Source of the DNA: an archaeon
Lineage (GTDB): Archaea; Thermoproteota; Nitrososphaeria; Conexivisphaerales; UBA164
Direction of reading: 5' to 3'
DNA: 51,608 nt
Assembly (NCBI GenBank): GCA_021792955.1
Contig: JAJYTP010000006.1
Span: forward strand, 1-51,608
Made by a program: the position numbers and the translations under genes. Positions 1-7,229 of the stretch are shown here, in pieces; within the stretch, counting starts at the first letter, position 1; each line of letters begins with the position of its first letter. Below the pieces are notes generated by a model that saw only the letters and a program-made list of their open reading frames with translations, was not told the origin of the DNA and did no database searches.

Positions 1-1
1 G

Positions 2-406
2 GGGTCGGCATCCCATTATGGCCTGTTCAGGGAGCTGATGCAGGATTCCAGGAAGCTTGCATTTGACCTGTCAAGCATATTCTCCAGGTCTGAGAACATC
101 GCACAGAAGGGGCACAACGCTGACCATTTGCACATCCCACAGGTGAACGTGGCCCTTATCTTTGACCTTGACAGGTACAGGCCTGTCTTCCCTAGGCCGC
201 TGGACGGTTAAGTCAGGGGCGTCAAGTCGTTAAGAAAGGTGCTTGAGGAGGTTGACTTCAATGGCATCCTTATGCCTGACTGGTGGTTTAAAGGCACCAA
301 AATTTTAATTACAGCCGATCCTAAGGTCAGAAAGGCACTTCGTGCAAGCACGGGGACGCAACCGCTCTTATATCAAATTACATCATCTCACGGCTGGAGC
401 ATGTGA
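2..406 (+). pseudogene. Decayed IS4/IS1634-type transposase, 3' part
   Basis: Reading from base 2, one frame gives a DDE-transposase-like stretch (SHYGLFRELMQDS, FDLSSIFSRSEN, then PDWWFKGTK). It is interrupted by an in-frame TAA at 209-211, where relatives normally have a Ser-type codon (a TCA to TAA change would explain it). The frame stays open afterwards to a TGA at 404-406, but the last 20 or so residues no longer look like transposase. The 5' end lies outside the window. The motifs match archaeal IS1634/IS4-like transposases from memory; no search was run. With the nonsense codon it should be inactive. Confidence 0.65.
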
Positions 407-421
407 GATTTACTGCTTCTC

Positions 422-1693
422 TCAAACTCCTAACTCGCCCTTAAGGCCATATAACAGGACATCCTTAACGTTGATTGCAGCTATTTTTCCCTCGTTTACC
501 CTCTTTCCGTTGTATATCAGCATACCCTTTTTCAGGTTAAATTTGTTTAGGAGATATTCAAGGCTCCTAGCATCTCTGAAATTCTCCGATGACTTGACCT
601 CCACTGGAATTATGTCCCTGCCATCACCTACAAGGCCGTCAACCTCCTTATCGCCCTCCCTCCAGTACCTGCTTATGTTGAGCCTCGATATCATGAGCGT
701 TTCAAGCACCTTCCCCCTTTCCAGTGATGGCCTGTAGGCGAGGGCAAGCGATATATCGTATGGATAAACCTTCCTCAGCTTTCTGGATTCCGATAGTTTG
801 GATGGCCTGTAGTTCTTTACTATTCTGATCAGTTTTGAAAACTCCAGCATGTATATGTGCCTTTCAACTTCCTGCTTCCTCCTTGCAAGCGTCCTTGAAA
901 GGGAATCAACGTTCAGTATCATGCCCGGCTCGGAAAAGAAGATTTCAACCATTGAATTGAGGAGATTCACGTCTGCATCATTGAATTCAGCTGTAAGGTC
1001 AAGTCCAATTATCCTTGACACAACGCTTTCCCTCAGGTATTCATTTATCATCCTCTGGTCATCGATGCTGACAAGTTCAGGGAAGGGCTTCCCCGTGTAA
1101 TGGTCGATCTCCAGGGAGATTTCCCCCTCATAGAGCTTTACGTTTTTTACATCGATTCCGCGCTTTAGTGAAAAATATTCAGTCAGCGAAAGGACAGGGA
1201 CTTCAATCATAAAGTGCCTTCCCACCAGATCGTCCATTGCCATCCTTTCAAGCTGCAGCGAAGCTGACCCTGAAAGCACAAAGTGGAGGTTTGGGAAGGC
1301 ATCATACAGCATTTTGATCTGCTCCCCCCAGTTCCTCAGCTTCTGTATCTCATCCAGGAACACGTACATTCCCTCGGTTTTCCAGTTAACCCCCGTAATC
1401 ATCTGGCAGGTGTCAAGGATAGTTACGATGTCAGGCCTCTCATAATCCATCGTAAAATAAACTATGTTCTGCGCCCTGATGCCCATTTTTAGAAGCTCAT
1501 CAATCATCTGGTACATAATCGTGGATTTTCCAACCCTCCTCAATCCGGTCAGGATTACGGCCTGCCTGTATTTTCCAACCAGCCTTAGAGCTTCTGTAAA
1601 TATATCCCTCCTGAATTCTTTGGCAAGCTCCTTTTTTACCCTGCCAGAGAGCCACCACTCATTCAGCAGGCGCAGCGCCTCCCCTGTGTCCAT
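422..1693 (-). CDS. Archaeal AAA ATPase, DUF4143 type
   Basis: Predicted 423-residue ATPase of the AAA_14/DUF4143 group. The Walker A loop GLRRVGKST lies near residue 50, Walker B with the catalytic acid (YVFLDEIQ) near residue 112, and a sensor-like LSGSAS near residue 140. The C-terminal third has the DUF4143 pattern, with a PD-(D/E)xK-like strand (EVDGL..., then PVEVKSS) near residue 365. The length is normal for the family. The ATG sits about 25 bases after a TATA-like box (TTAAATA on the minus strand), so a leaderless transcript is likely. Family members are common in archaeal accessory DNA and their physiological role is mostly unknown. The gene stands alone beside transposase debris. 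Confidence 0.85.
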   Translation of the reverse strand: MDTGEALRLLNEWWLSGRVKKELAKEFRRDIFTEALRLVGKYRQAVILTGLRRVGKSTIMYQMIDELLKMGIRAQNIVYFTMDYERPDIVTILDTCQMITGVNWKTEGMYVFLDEIQKLRNWGEQIKMLYDAFPNLHFVLSGSASLQLERMAMDDLVGRHFMIEVPVLSLTEYFSLKRGIDVKNVKLYEGEISLEIDHYTGKPFPELVSIDDQRMINEYLRESVVSRIIGLDLTAEFNDADVNLLNSMVEIFFSEPGMILNVDSLSRTLARRKQEVERHIYMLEFSKLIRIVKNYRPSKLSESRKLRKVYPYDISLALAYRPSLERGKVLETLMISRLNISRYWREGDKEVDGLVGDGRDIIPVEVKSSENFRDARSLEYLLNKFNLKKGMLIYNGKRVNEGKIAAINVKDVLLYGLKGELGV

Positions 1694-1710
1694 GTTAGCC
1701 CATATTGGGA

Positions 1711-1731
1711 ACGAATATTTAAGTTATTCGT
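1711..1731 (-). promoter_or_regulatory. TATA box flanked by a 7-bp inverted repeat
   Basis: ACGAATA (1711-1717) and TATTCGT (1725-1731) are perfect inverted arms enclosing the TATA element of the divergent-side ATPase gene (start 1693). The octamer GGGAACGA also occurs twice as a direct repeat (1707-1714 and 1739-1746). The symmetry over the promoter suggests a repressor site, possibly autoregulatory; that is inference. Confidence 0.5.
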
Positions 1732-1983
1732 CCAAATCGGGAACGATTAATTGGTCAGGCTTCCACAAAATAAGCCTCCGACGTTCCAGATTCTCTCTGG
1801 CCCCAAGCATTTTTGCCAGGAATTCAAGCTAGCTGCTGTAATTTCCCGGCGTCAGCGAATGACGGTTGCCTATCGGTCGCTTAAGGATGTCATGAGTACG
1901 GTTAGTGTACTATTGAATTGTGTGTCTGTAATTTTTGATGCGCGGTCACATGAATGTACATGAACATCATTCGGTGTAATATC

Positions 1984-2427
1984 CTAATAGAAGAAGATAA
2001 GCCATGGAGGGACAAATAGAGCCCCGTTCTCCCGTAACAATGCATAATAGAAAGCCAGGTACAGAATGAAAACTATCAGGAAGAGGTTAGCGGTGTCGCT
2101 GGCCATCGTTGGTCGATAACGGAAGAAGAGAAGGGCTACTGCAAGCCAGAATAGGAAATCGATTACAAGTGCCCACGGGACTACCACGTTCTGGATTCGA
2201 ATGATGCGGATCGCGCTCGCCGTATGATATACATAGTTGAACGGCAGCCCCACGCCCACCGTGGAGCCCGCCCCTGGATAATCAAGTGGCCCTAAGTTCA
2301 CGATGATTGTTATGACCGGAATAATTATGAAAACTGCGGAATAGGCCAGAAGTATCGATTTCGAAAAATGAACTGCAGAGCGCCTCCATTGAGGACGACC
2401 GGCATTAGAAACATCACGAAGGCTCAA
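1984..2427 (-). CDS. Small integral membrane protein, unknown
   Basis: A 147-residue protein with three clear hydrophobic segments at about residues 22-44, 82-102 and 110-130, and a basic N-terminus. I do not recognise a family. The first codon used here is TTG at 2427; a GGTGATGAG stretch just upstream could serve as a ribosome site. No in-frame partner gene lies nearby, and its upstream neighbour is a 630-base gene-poor stretch. Function unknown; membrane location is the only safe statement. Confidence 0.5.
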   Translation of the reverse strand: MSLRDVSNAGRPQWRRSAVHFSKSILLAYSAVFIIIPVITIIVNLGPLDYPGAGSTVGVGLPFNYVYHTASAIRIIRIQNVVVPWALVIDFLFWLAVALLFFRYRPTMASDTANLFLIVFILYLAFYYALLRENGALFVPPWLIFFY

Positions 2428-3058
2428 GGCATCTCATCACCGTTTCTAAGTGGGTTGGAAGGTCTCATAATGCCTTCCAAAAAGCATAATTTACCCGTAT
2501 GATCCCCACGGATCAGATCGATGTGCACCATCTGGCGATATTATAATGTCCCTTTATAAAAAGGCTCTTAACAGTGGTGGTGACAGGTTTTATCATGGTG
2601 ACCACCTCTAATTTGATGACTGCCTAGGTATCGCCATCATTGGGAACCGCTTCCCCGGTAAGGGTGTTATTGGCGTAAATGATCAGCTGCACCTGGGCAA
2701 GGTGGAGAGATGAGAGGCTTGAGCGTGCACAGTCAGTTCAGGATCGTCTAGCATGGTAACTGCATGAAGCTCTGGCAGGGTTCAGGCGATCAGCTGGTGA
2801 TGTGGGTCAGGGCTGCACGCCTGACGGGCGGCTGAACTACAACAATTGTTTGTGAAAGCTGCATGCTTGCTTAACCAAAGTTTTAAATATTTGCATTAGC
2901 TATACTACTTTGGGAAAAAGGAGGCCGATTGGGCACACGATCGACTCGCTTGTTCTTATTAAAAGGGGAATATATAAAAACTGGGATGCCCCAGAGCGAT
3001 CCGGAGCCCGCGGCCGAATAAAGATCTTCAAGGATGTATTGCTGGGAGGAATGAAACC
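2428..3058 (+). promoter_or_regulatory. Long leader region of the ammonium transporter
   Basis: No convincing gene is visible here. A TATA-like TATATAAAAA at 2971-2980 places a transcription start near 3000, giving a leader of roughly 55 bases. The leader ends in GGGAGGA (3044-3050), eight bases before the TTG start at 3059, so unlike most genes in the window amt looks leadered. A second A/T-rich box (TTTAAATAT, about 2882) may be another promoter. Positions 2620-2715 contain an unrecognised open stretch without a start codon. Confidence 0.5.
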
Positions 3059-4288
3059 TTGGCCATAAATGCCGGTGATACCGCATGGGTGCTTGCGGCC
3101 ACGGCGCTGGTCATGATAATGACTCCCGCTCTCGGTTTCTTCTATGGGGGCCTGGTCAGAAGAAAGAACCTAATCTCCACTATAATTCAGACCTTGACCA
3201 TATTTTCCGTGGTTAGCCTGATATGGGCGTTCTGGGCCTATTCCTTATCGTTCAGCCCGTCCGTGGACGGCCTAATAGGCAATCTCTCCAATGCTTTCAT
3301 GATGGGTGTAGGGGCGCAACCGAATCCCGCATACTCCGGTGTCATCCCCGCCCTCCTTTTCTTCGCCTTCCAGCTAAAGTTCGCCGGCATAACGCCAGCG
3401 CTCATGATAGGTGCCTTCGCGGAGAGGATTTCATTCAAGGCGTTGCTGATCTTTATCATCCTCTGGACCACGCTGATCTATTCGCCCGTAGCTAATTGGG
3501 TCTGGGGCCAGACCGGCTGGCTTCATAGTTTGGGCGTCATCGACTTCGCCGGCGGCCTCGTGGTGCATCTGACCGCCGGTGTTTCAGCCGTGGCCGCCGC
3601 CATCGTGCTTGGCAGGAGGAGTGGGATCGATAAAAAAAGGGAGATCAGGCCGAACAATATACCGTTCGTTATACTGGGTGCTGCAATCCTGTGGTTCGGG
3701 TGGTTCGGGTTCAATGGGGGGAGCGCCCTGGCCGCCGATGACATCGCCGTGCAGGCTATAGTGAACACCAACATGGCTGCGGCCGCAGCGGCGGTAAGTT
3801 GGATGCTTATGGACTGGTGGAGAAGGGGCAAGCCTTCGGCCGTCGGCATAGCCGTCGGCGCCGTGGCGGGCCTTGTGGCCATTACCCCGGCGGCCGGCTA
3901 CGTAACCACTATGGCGGCCATCGTAATAGGATTGGTTGGGGGCACCATCAGCAATACGGTGGCCAACTGGTATGCGCTTAGGGCCAAGCTGGATGATTCA
4001 TTGGATGTTTTCGCTGCCCATGGGGCGGGGAGCATATGGGGTGTACTGGCCACGGGGATCTTTGCCACGACAATGGTCAACCCAAACGGGCCTAACGGCC
4101 TATTATACGGCAATCCGCATCAGTTCCTGCTGCAGGCGTTTGGGTTATTGGTGGTTGGAACATTTTCTTTTGTGGGCGCGTACGCCCTTCTCAGGTTAAC
4201 CAATTTGATCACGCCGTTAAGGGTGACCCCTGAGGAGGAGGAAGAGGGATTGGACATGGCTCAGCTAGGTGAGGAGAGCTACGAGTGA
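3059..4288 (+). CDS. amt: Ammonium transporter, Amt/MEP/Rh family
   Basis: A 409-residue channel that conducts ammonia/ammonium across the cytoplasmic membrane. About eleven hydrophobic segments are visible. The twin pore histidines are present: the first in GGLVVHLTAGVSA, the second in AAHGAGSIWG. The signature NWVWG...GWL is also seen. The start is TTG at 3059, preceded at the right distance by GGGAGGA; the ATG at 3051 is out of frame. The C-terminus is short and acidic (EEEEEGLD). Amt genes usually sit next to a PII (GlnK) gene, but none is found in this window; the next gene downstream is not PII-like. Confidence 0.95.
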   Translation: MAINAGDTAWVLAATALVMIMTPALGFFYGGLVRRKNLISTIIQTLTIFSVVSLIWAFWAYSLSFSPSVDGLIGNLSNAFMMGVGAQPNPAYSGVIPALLFFAFQLKFAGITPALMIGAFAERISFKALLIFIILWTTLIYSPVANWVWGQTGWLHSLGVIDFAGGLVVHLTAGVSAVAAAIVLGRRSGIDKKREIRPNNIPFVILGAAILWFGWFGFNGGSALAADDIAVQAIVNTNMAAAAAAVSWMLMDWWRRGKPSAVGIAVGAVAGLVAITPAAGYVTTMAAIVIGLVGGTISNTVANWYALRAKLDDSLDVFAAHGAGSIWGVLATGIFATTMVNPNGPNGLLYGNPHQFLLQAFGLLVVGTFSFVGAYALLRLTNLITPLRVTPEEEEEGLDMAQLGEESYE

Positions 4289-4494
4289 CATCTTCTCACT
4301 TGCCTTGGCATAAGAGGATGTTACATCGAGTTGGATCAACACTGAAGCTATATTCAGGTATCAGGCATCATATGAATCTATTTATCCCGTTAATACACCA
4401 TGCAGGTTTCTAAGGTACTGCGTCCATAAATTTAGAAGCTCGTTCCTTTCGGCATCATCTGGGCCGGGTTAAACCGTCAGGCTGGCCAAAATCC

Positions 4495-4935
4495 ATGTCG
4501 TTTGCCGATTTCGCAGAACGGTTAATTAACGGTAAGCAAAGGGCATGTATTATGGGCGCCATTGAAGAACTGGACGCTATGCTCAGGGACCCAGCAAGGA
4601 AGCTGGTGGTATCAGCCGATTACGTGGACCTTGCTTCAGGTGGGCGGAACGAGCTGTACATCATGCTGATTGAGGAGGCCGGCGGGGCCGCCGGCGGGAG
4701 GGCCGGGGGGTTTGGCGGCCGTTCCATCCGAAGGGTGTATCATTTCATATGTAGTGGCCATTCCTGTGAGAAGCTGCTGGAAACGGAGTCGGAAGCACGA
4801 ATCTCGAGCGTGGATATTCCAGCGGGGATAGCAAGGCTGCCGGCGGTGCTGCTCGACGGATCGCAGGTTATGATCTACGGGGTGGTGGACCCCGACGCTG
4901 TAAAGGGGCTCAATGAATCGCTGATGGAGGGGTGA
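4495..4935 (+). CDS. Hypothetical protein with a Gly-rich loop
   Basis: A 146-residue predicted soluble protein. I do not recognise the family. The N-terminal half looks helical (MSFADFAERLIN...ELDAMLRD), followed by a Gly/Ala-rich segment around residues 62-80 (EEAGGAAGGRAGGFGG) and a C-terminal part with predicted strands. It has two cysteines close together (ICSGHSC). It lies 206 bases after the ammonium transporter, with no sign of a shared transcript, and it lacks the PII T-loop and length. No clear promoter or ribosome site is seen. Confidence 0.45.
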   Translation: MSFADFAERLINGKQRACIMGAIEELDAMLRDPARKLVVSADYVDLASGGRNELYIMLIEEAGGAAGGRAGGFGGRSIRRVYHFICSGHSCEKLLETESEARISSVDIPAGIARLPAVLLDGSQVMIYGVVDPDAVKGLNESLMEG

Positions 4936-5036
4936 TGACAGCGGCTTCGTTCAGGCAGGAGCCCGCCCATGCCACGCATCATGCGTTGACCCCAACTTTG
5001 GAAATGGATAAATAGTAATGGGGGCAATAAAACTAA

Positions 5037-5954
5037 ATGGATGAAAACGAGAAGAAGTATGGAAGGCTGATCGTGTACTCGGTGCTCTTCATCGTTCTGA
5101 TCATAGGCATCGGAGCCGGCCTCTACTATGTGCTATTTGCCCTGAGGGTAGTGTCTATTACTTCATCAACCATCATAAAGCTGGTCGTGGCTGCGGCGCT
5201 CGGCATTGTCGCAATAACCTTCTTGGGCAGGGAAATCGGCTCGGTATCCACAAAGATACTCGGGAAGAAACACGGCAATACGGTGGTGGTGATTTACAGG
5301 TTCGTTGCCTACATAACGCTGGCGCTAATCCTCTTGGCCATAGTCGGCATGAACGGGACCGAACTCCTTGCCGGCGGCACCTTCGCAGGCCTTGTGCTAG
5401 GGCTGGCAGGGCAGACCGTCCTTTCAAACATCATGGCCGGGATCATGATAATACTGGTCAGGCCATATGAAGTGAGCGACCGGGTCACCTTTACCGAGTG
5501 GCAGTTCGGGATGATCGCCCCTGTATACCCTCCCAAGTTTTACTCCCATGAGTACATAATACCCGGATATAGCGGAACCGTTAGGGATATCGGGCTTACT
5601 TATACGACCATACAGCTGGACGATTCGCCGCTCATGAAAATCCCTAACAGCCTGATGATTCAGGCCGCAATAGTTTCACATGATCTTAAGGAACGATGGG
5701 TAAGGACGAAATACGAGATACCTGCGGCGCTGGACCCCGATAGGGTGCTCGCCGCCGTGAGCGAAGTCGTGAGGAAAAACGAGTGGGTGACGCAACCTGA
5801 ATCCGTGCGCGTGACCATCAACGCGGCGACGTCATCTATATATGTGATAGCCGTCGATGCGATGTGCAAGGGCAATTACGAAGAGCCGCCTAGAAGCTCA
5901 CTGCTGCTTGACATCATGAAGGCGGTCAGGGACATTCAGAAGGAAGGAGGATGA
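5037..5954 (+). CDS. mscS: MscS-family mechanosensitive channel
   Basis: A 305-residue small-conductance mechanosensitive channel homologue, expected to open under membrane tension during hypo-osmotic shock. Three hydrophobic segments lie within the first 140 residues. The pore-lining helix and start of the beta domain are recognisable (GGTFAGLVLGLAGQTVLSN followed by IMIILVRPYEVSDRVTF). An insertion is visible in the beta domain (about residues 160-185, YPPKFYSHEYIIPGY) before GTVRDIGLTYTTI. The ATG is 26 bases after an ATAAATA box (5008-5014), consistent with a leaderless transcript. Confidence 0.9.
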   Translation: MDENEKKYGRLIVYSVLFIVLIIGIGAGLYYVLFALRVVSITSSTIIKLVVAAALGIVAITFLGREIGSVSTKILGKKHGNTVVVIYRFVAYITLALILLAIVGMNGTELLAGGTFAGLVLGLAGQTVLSNIMAGIMIILVRPYEVSDRVTFTEWQFGMIAPVYPPKFYSHEYIIPGYSGTVRDIGLTYTTIQLDDSPLMKIPNSLMIQAAIVSHDLKERWVRTKYEIPAALDPDRVLAAVSEVVRKNEWVTQPESVRVTINAATSSIYVIAVDAMCKGNYEEPPRSSLLLDIMKAVRDIQKEGG

Positions 5955-6171
5955 ATATGGGCGCCAGGGAGCGCCAGCCTTCAAGCCGAGCTATAATTCC
6001 GAACTGGCATCAAGCCGGATCGCCCCGGCAGAAGCTCCGACTCCATCCGCAATCGCCCGCCATCAAATCTGGGATATAATGTCGTCCATTGATGTCATTT
6101 TTATGTGGGTCTAGACGCGAAGGCGTACATTCCTATCCGGGTACCTTCGGCCTCTGCGGAAGGGCGATACC

Positions 6172-6197
6172 TTATAATTATCCTGCTGTAGGATAAT
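6172..6197 (+). promoter_or_regulatory. Promoter with 8-bp inverted repeat
   Basis: ATTATCCT (6177-6184) and AGGATAAT (6190-6197) form a perfect inverted repeat with a 5-base spacer. It overlaps the A/T-rich TTATAATTA element, 16 bases before the ATG of the truncated ATPase at 6213. AGGATAA recurs at 6207-6213. This looks like an operator on a promoter; the binding factor is unknown. Confidence 0.5.
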
Positions 6198-6212
6198 CCT
6201 TCGATAGGATAA

Positions 6213-6737
6213 ATGAGGTTCTACGATAGGTCCGGGGAGATGGAAACGCTCAGGCGTGCGGTGCGGCATAAGGGCTCCGCCATGGTTGTAATAAGCGGCA
6301 GGAGGCGGATAGGCAAGAGCAGACTGGTGGATGAGTTCATGAATGAAAACGATGGGTACCGGGCCTTTGCGGTCCCAAAGGAGGAGAAGCTGGTCGCAGG
6401 AGATTTTGCCGATGCGCTGTCGGAAGGGGGCGGCTATCGGCCAGTGTTCAACACAGTCAGGGATGCGTTCGAGTATTTCCTTGCCCGGGCCGAGAAGCGA
6501 ATCATGTACGTGGACGAATTTCCCAACCTGTTGGAGGTAAACCCATCCATCCCGTTTGAGCTGCAGAAGCTGTGGGAAAGGTACAGTGCCAGCACCGACA
6601 AGGTGCTCATATTTTCGGGCTCCTATGTCGGCATGATGGACAGGATATTCACCAGAAGGAAGCCCCGCTCTTTGGCAGGGACTGCGAAGTGGAAGGATAG
6701 AGATGGTGACAACCGACCATGCGCCCGGGACCCGTGA
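6213..6737 (+). pseudogene. Truncated archaeal ATPase (ATPase_2/DUF234)
   Basis: The first 155 or so residues match an archaeal ATP-binding protein: a Walker A-like GRRRIGKSRLVDEF near residue 27, Walker B IMYVDEFPNL near residue 96 and sensor LIFSGSYVGMM. Right after FTRRK the expected continuation (KEAPLFGR) is in another frame, so a 1-2 base indel near 6658 breaks the gene. The other frame itself stops within about 10 codons and the second half of the gene (winged helix and nuclease-like domain) is absent. From 6703 the DNA matches an unrelated amidohydrolase, so this is a recombination scar. Confidence 0.75.
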
Positions 6738-7146
6738 AGAAAAGGATGTAGGCTTCAGCGATCCGTGGAAGGCGTGGGGCGGAGTGCCGGGCCTGGCTAC
6801 GATGTTCCCATTGATCTACACCTATGGATTTGAAAGGGGCAGAATAGGCATGGGCGAAATGGTGAAGGTCACATCAGAAAATGCGGCGAGGCGCCTTGGC
6901 ATGAGCGGCAAGGGTTCCATTTCCGTGGGAAATTCGGGTGATTTAATGATAATAGATACTAAACATGAAAGGATAGTGGATGGGAAGGAGCTTTACAAGG
7001 TTGGCTGGTCAGCCTACGACGGCATGAAGCTTAAGGGCTGGCCAGAATATGTGATATCAGGTGGCGAGCTGGCGGTTGAAGGCTGGAACTTCGTAAAAAA
7101 GGGAAGGGGGAAGTTCATAGAGCTTCATCCAACCAGATACCTTTAG
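6703..7146 (+). pseudogene. C-terminal fragment of dihydroorotase/hydantoinase
   Basis: This encodes only the last 145 or so residues of a cyclic amidohydrolase (dihydroorotase, hydantoinase or allantoinase group). It begins at TTDHAP, the strand carrying the last metal-binding aspartate, and goes on through GGVPGLATMFPL, the SENAARRLGM helix and the closing beta-sandwich (GSISVGNSGDLMIID). The HxH motif, the carboxylated lysine and the middle of the barrel are missing. Whole enzymes are about 400-450 residues, so this piece cannot be catalytic alone. An ATG at 6703 happens to give an open frame. Confidence 0.75.
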
Positions 7147-7158
7147 CGCCCACGAGAG

Positions 7159-7191
7159 GTTTCTGAACATAAGGTCTCATGGTTCAGAAAC
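7159..7191. terminator. Hairpin between convergent gene ends
   Basis: GTTTCTGAAC (7159-7168) and GTTCAGAAAC (7182-7191) are perfect 10-bp inverted arms around a 13-base loop, followed by CAGTTTTG. It lies between the end of the amidohydrolase fragment and the end of the opposite-strand reductase gene. It may act as a bidirectional terminator or be an element end left by the rearrangement. Confidence 0.5.
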
Positions 7192-7229
7192 AGTTTTGCT
7201 GAAAAACGGCCCCACCGGCGCCGCATCCT

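Noticed and set aside
2560-2612. GGTGGT...ACCACC hairpin as an RNA element
   Set aside because: Only six base pairs with a long loop; not better than chance.
4495-4935. PII/GlnK signal protein next to the ammonium transporter
   Set aside because: Length, motifs and the T-loop do not match PII; left as unknown.
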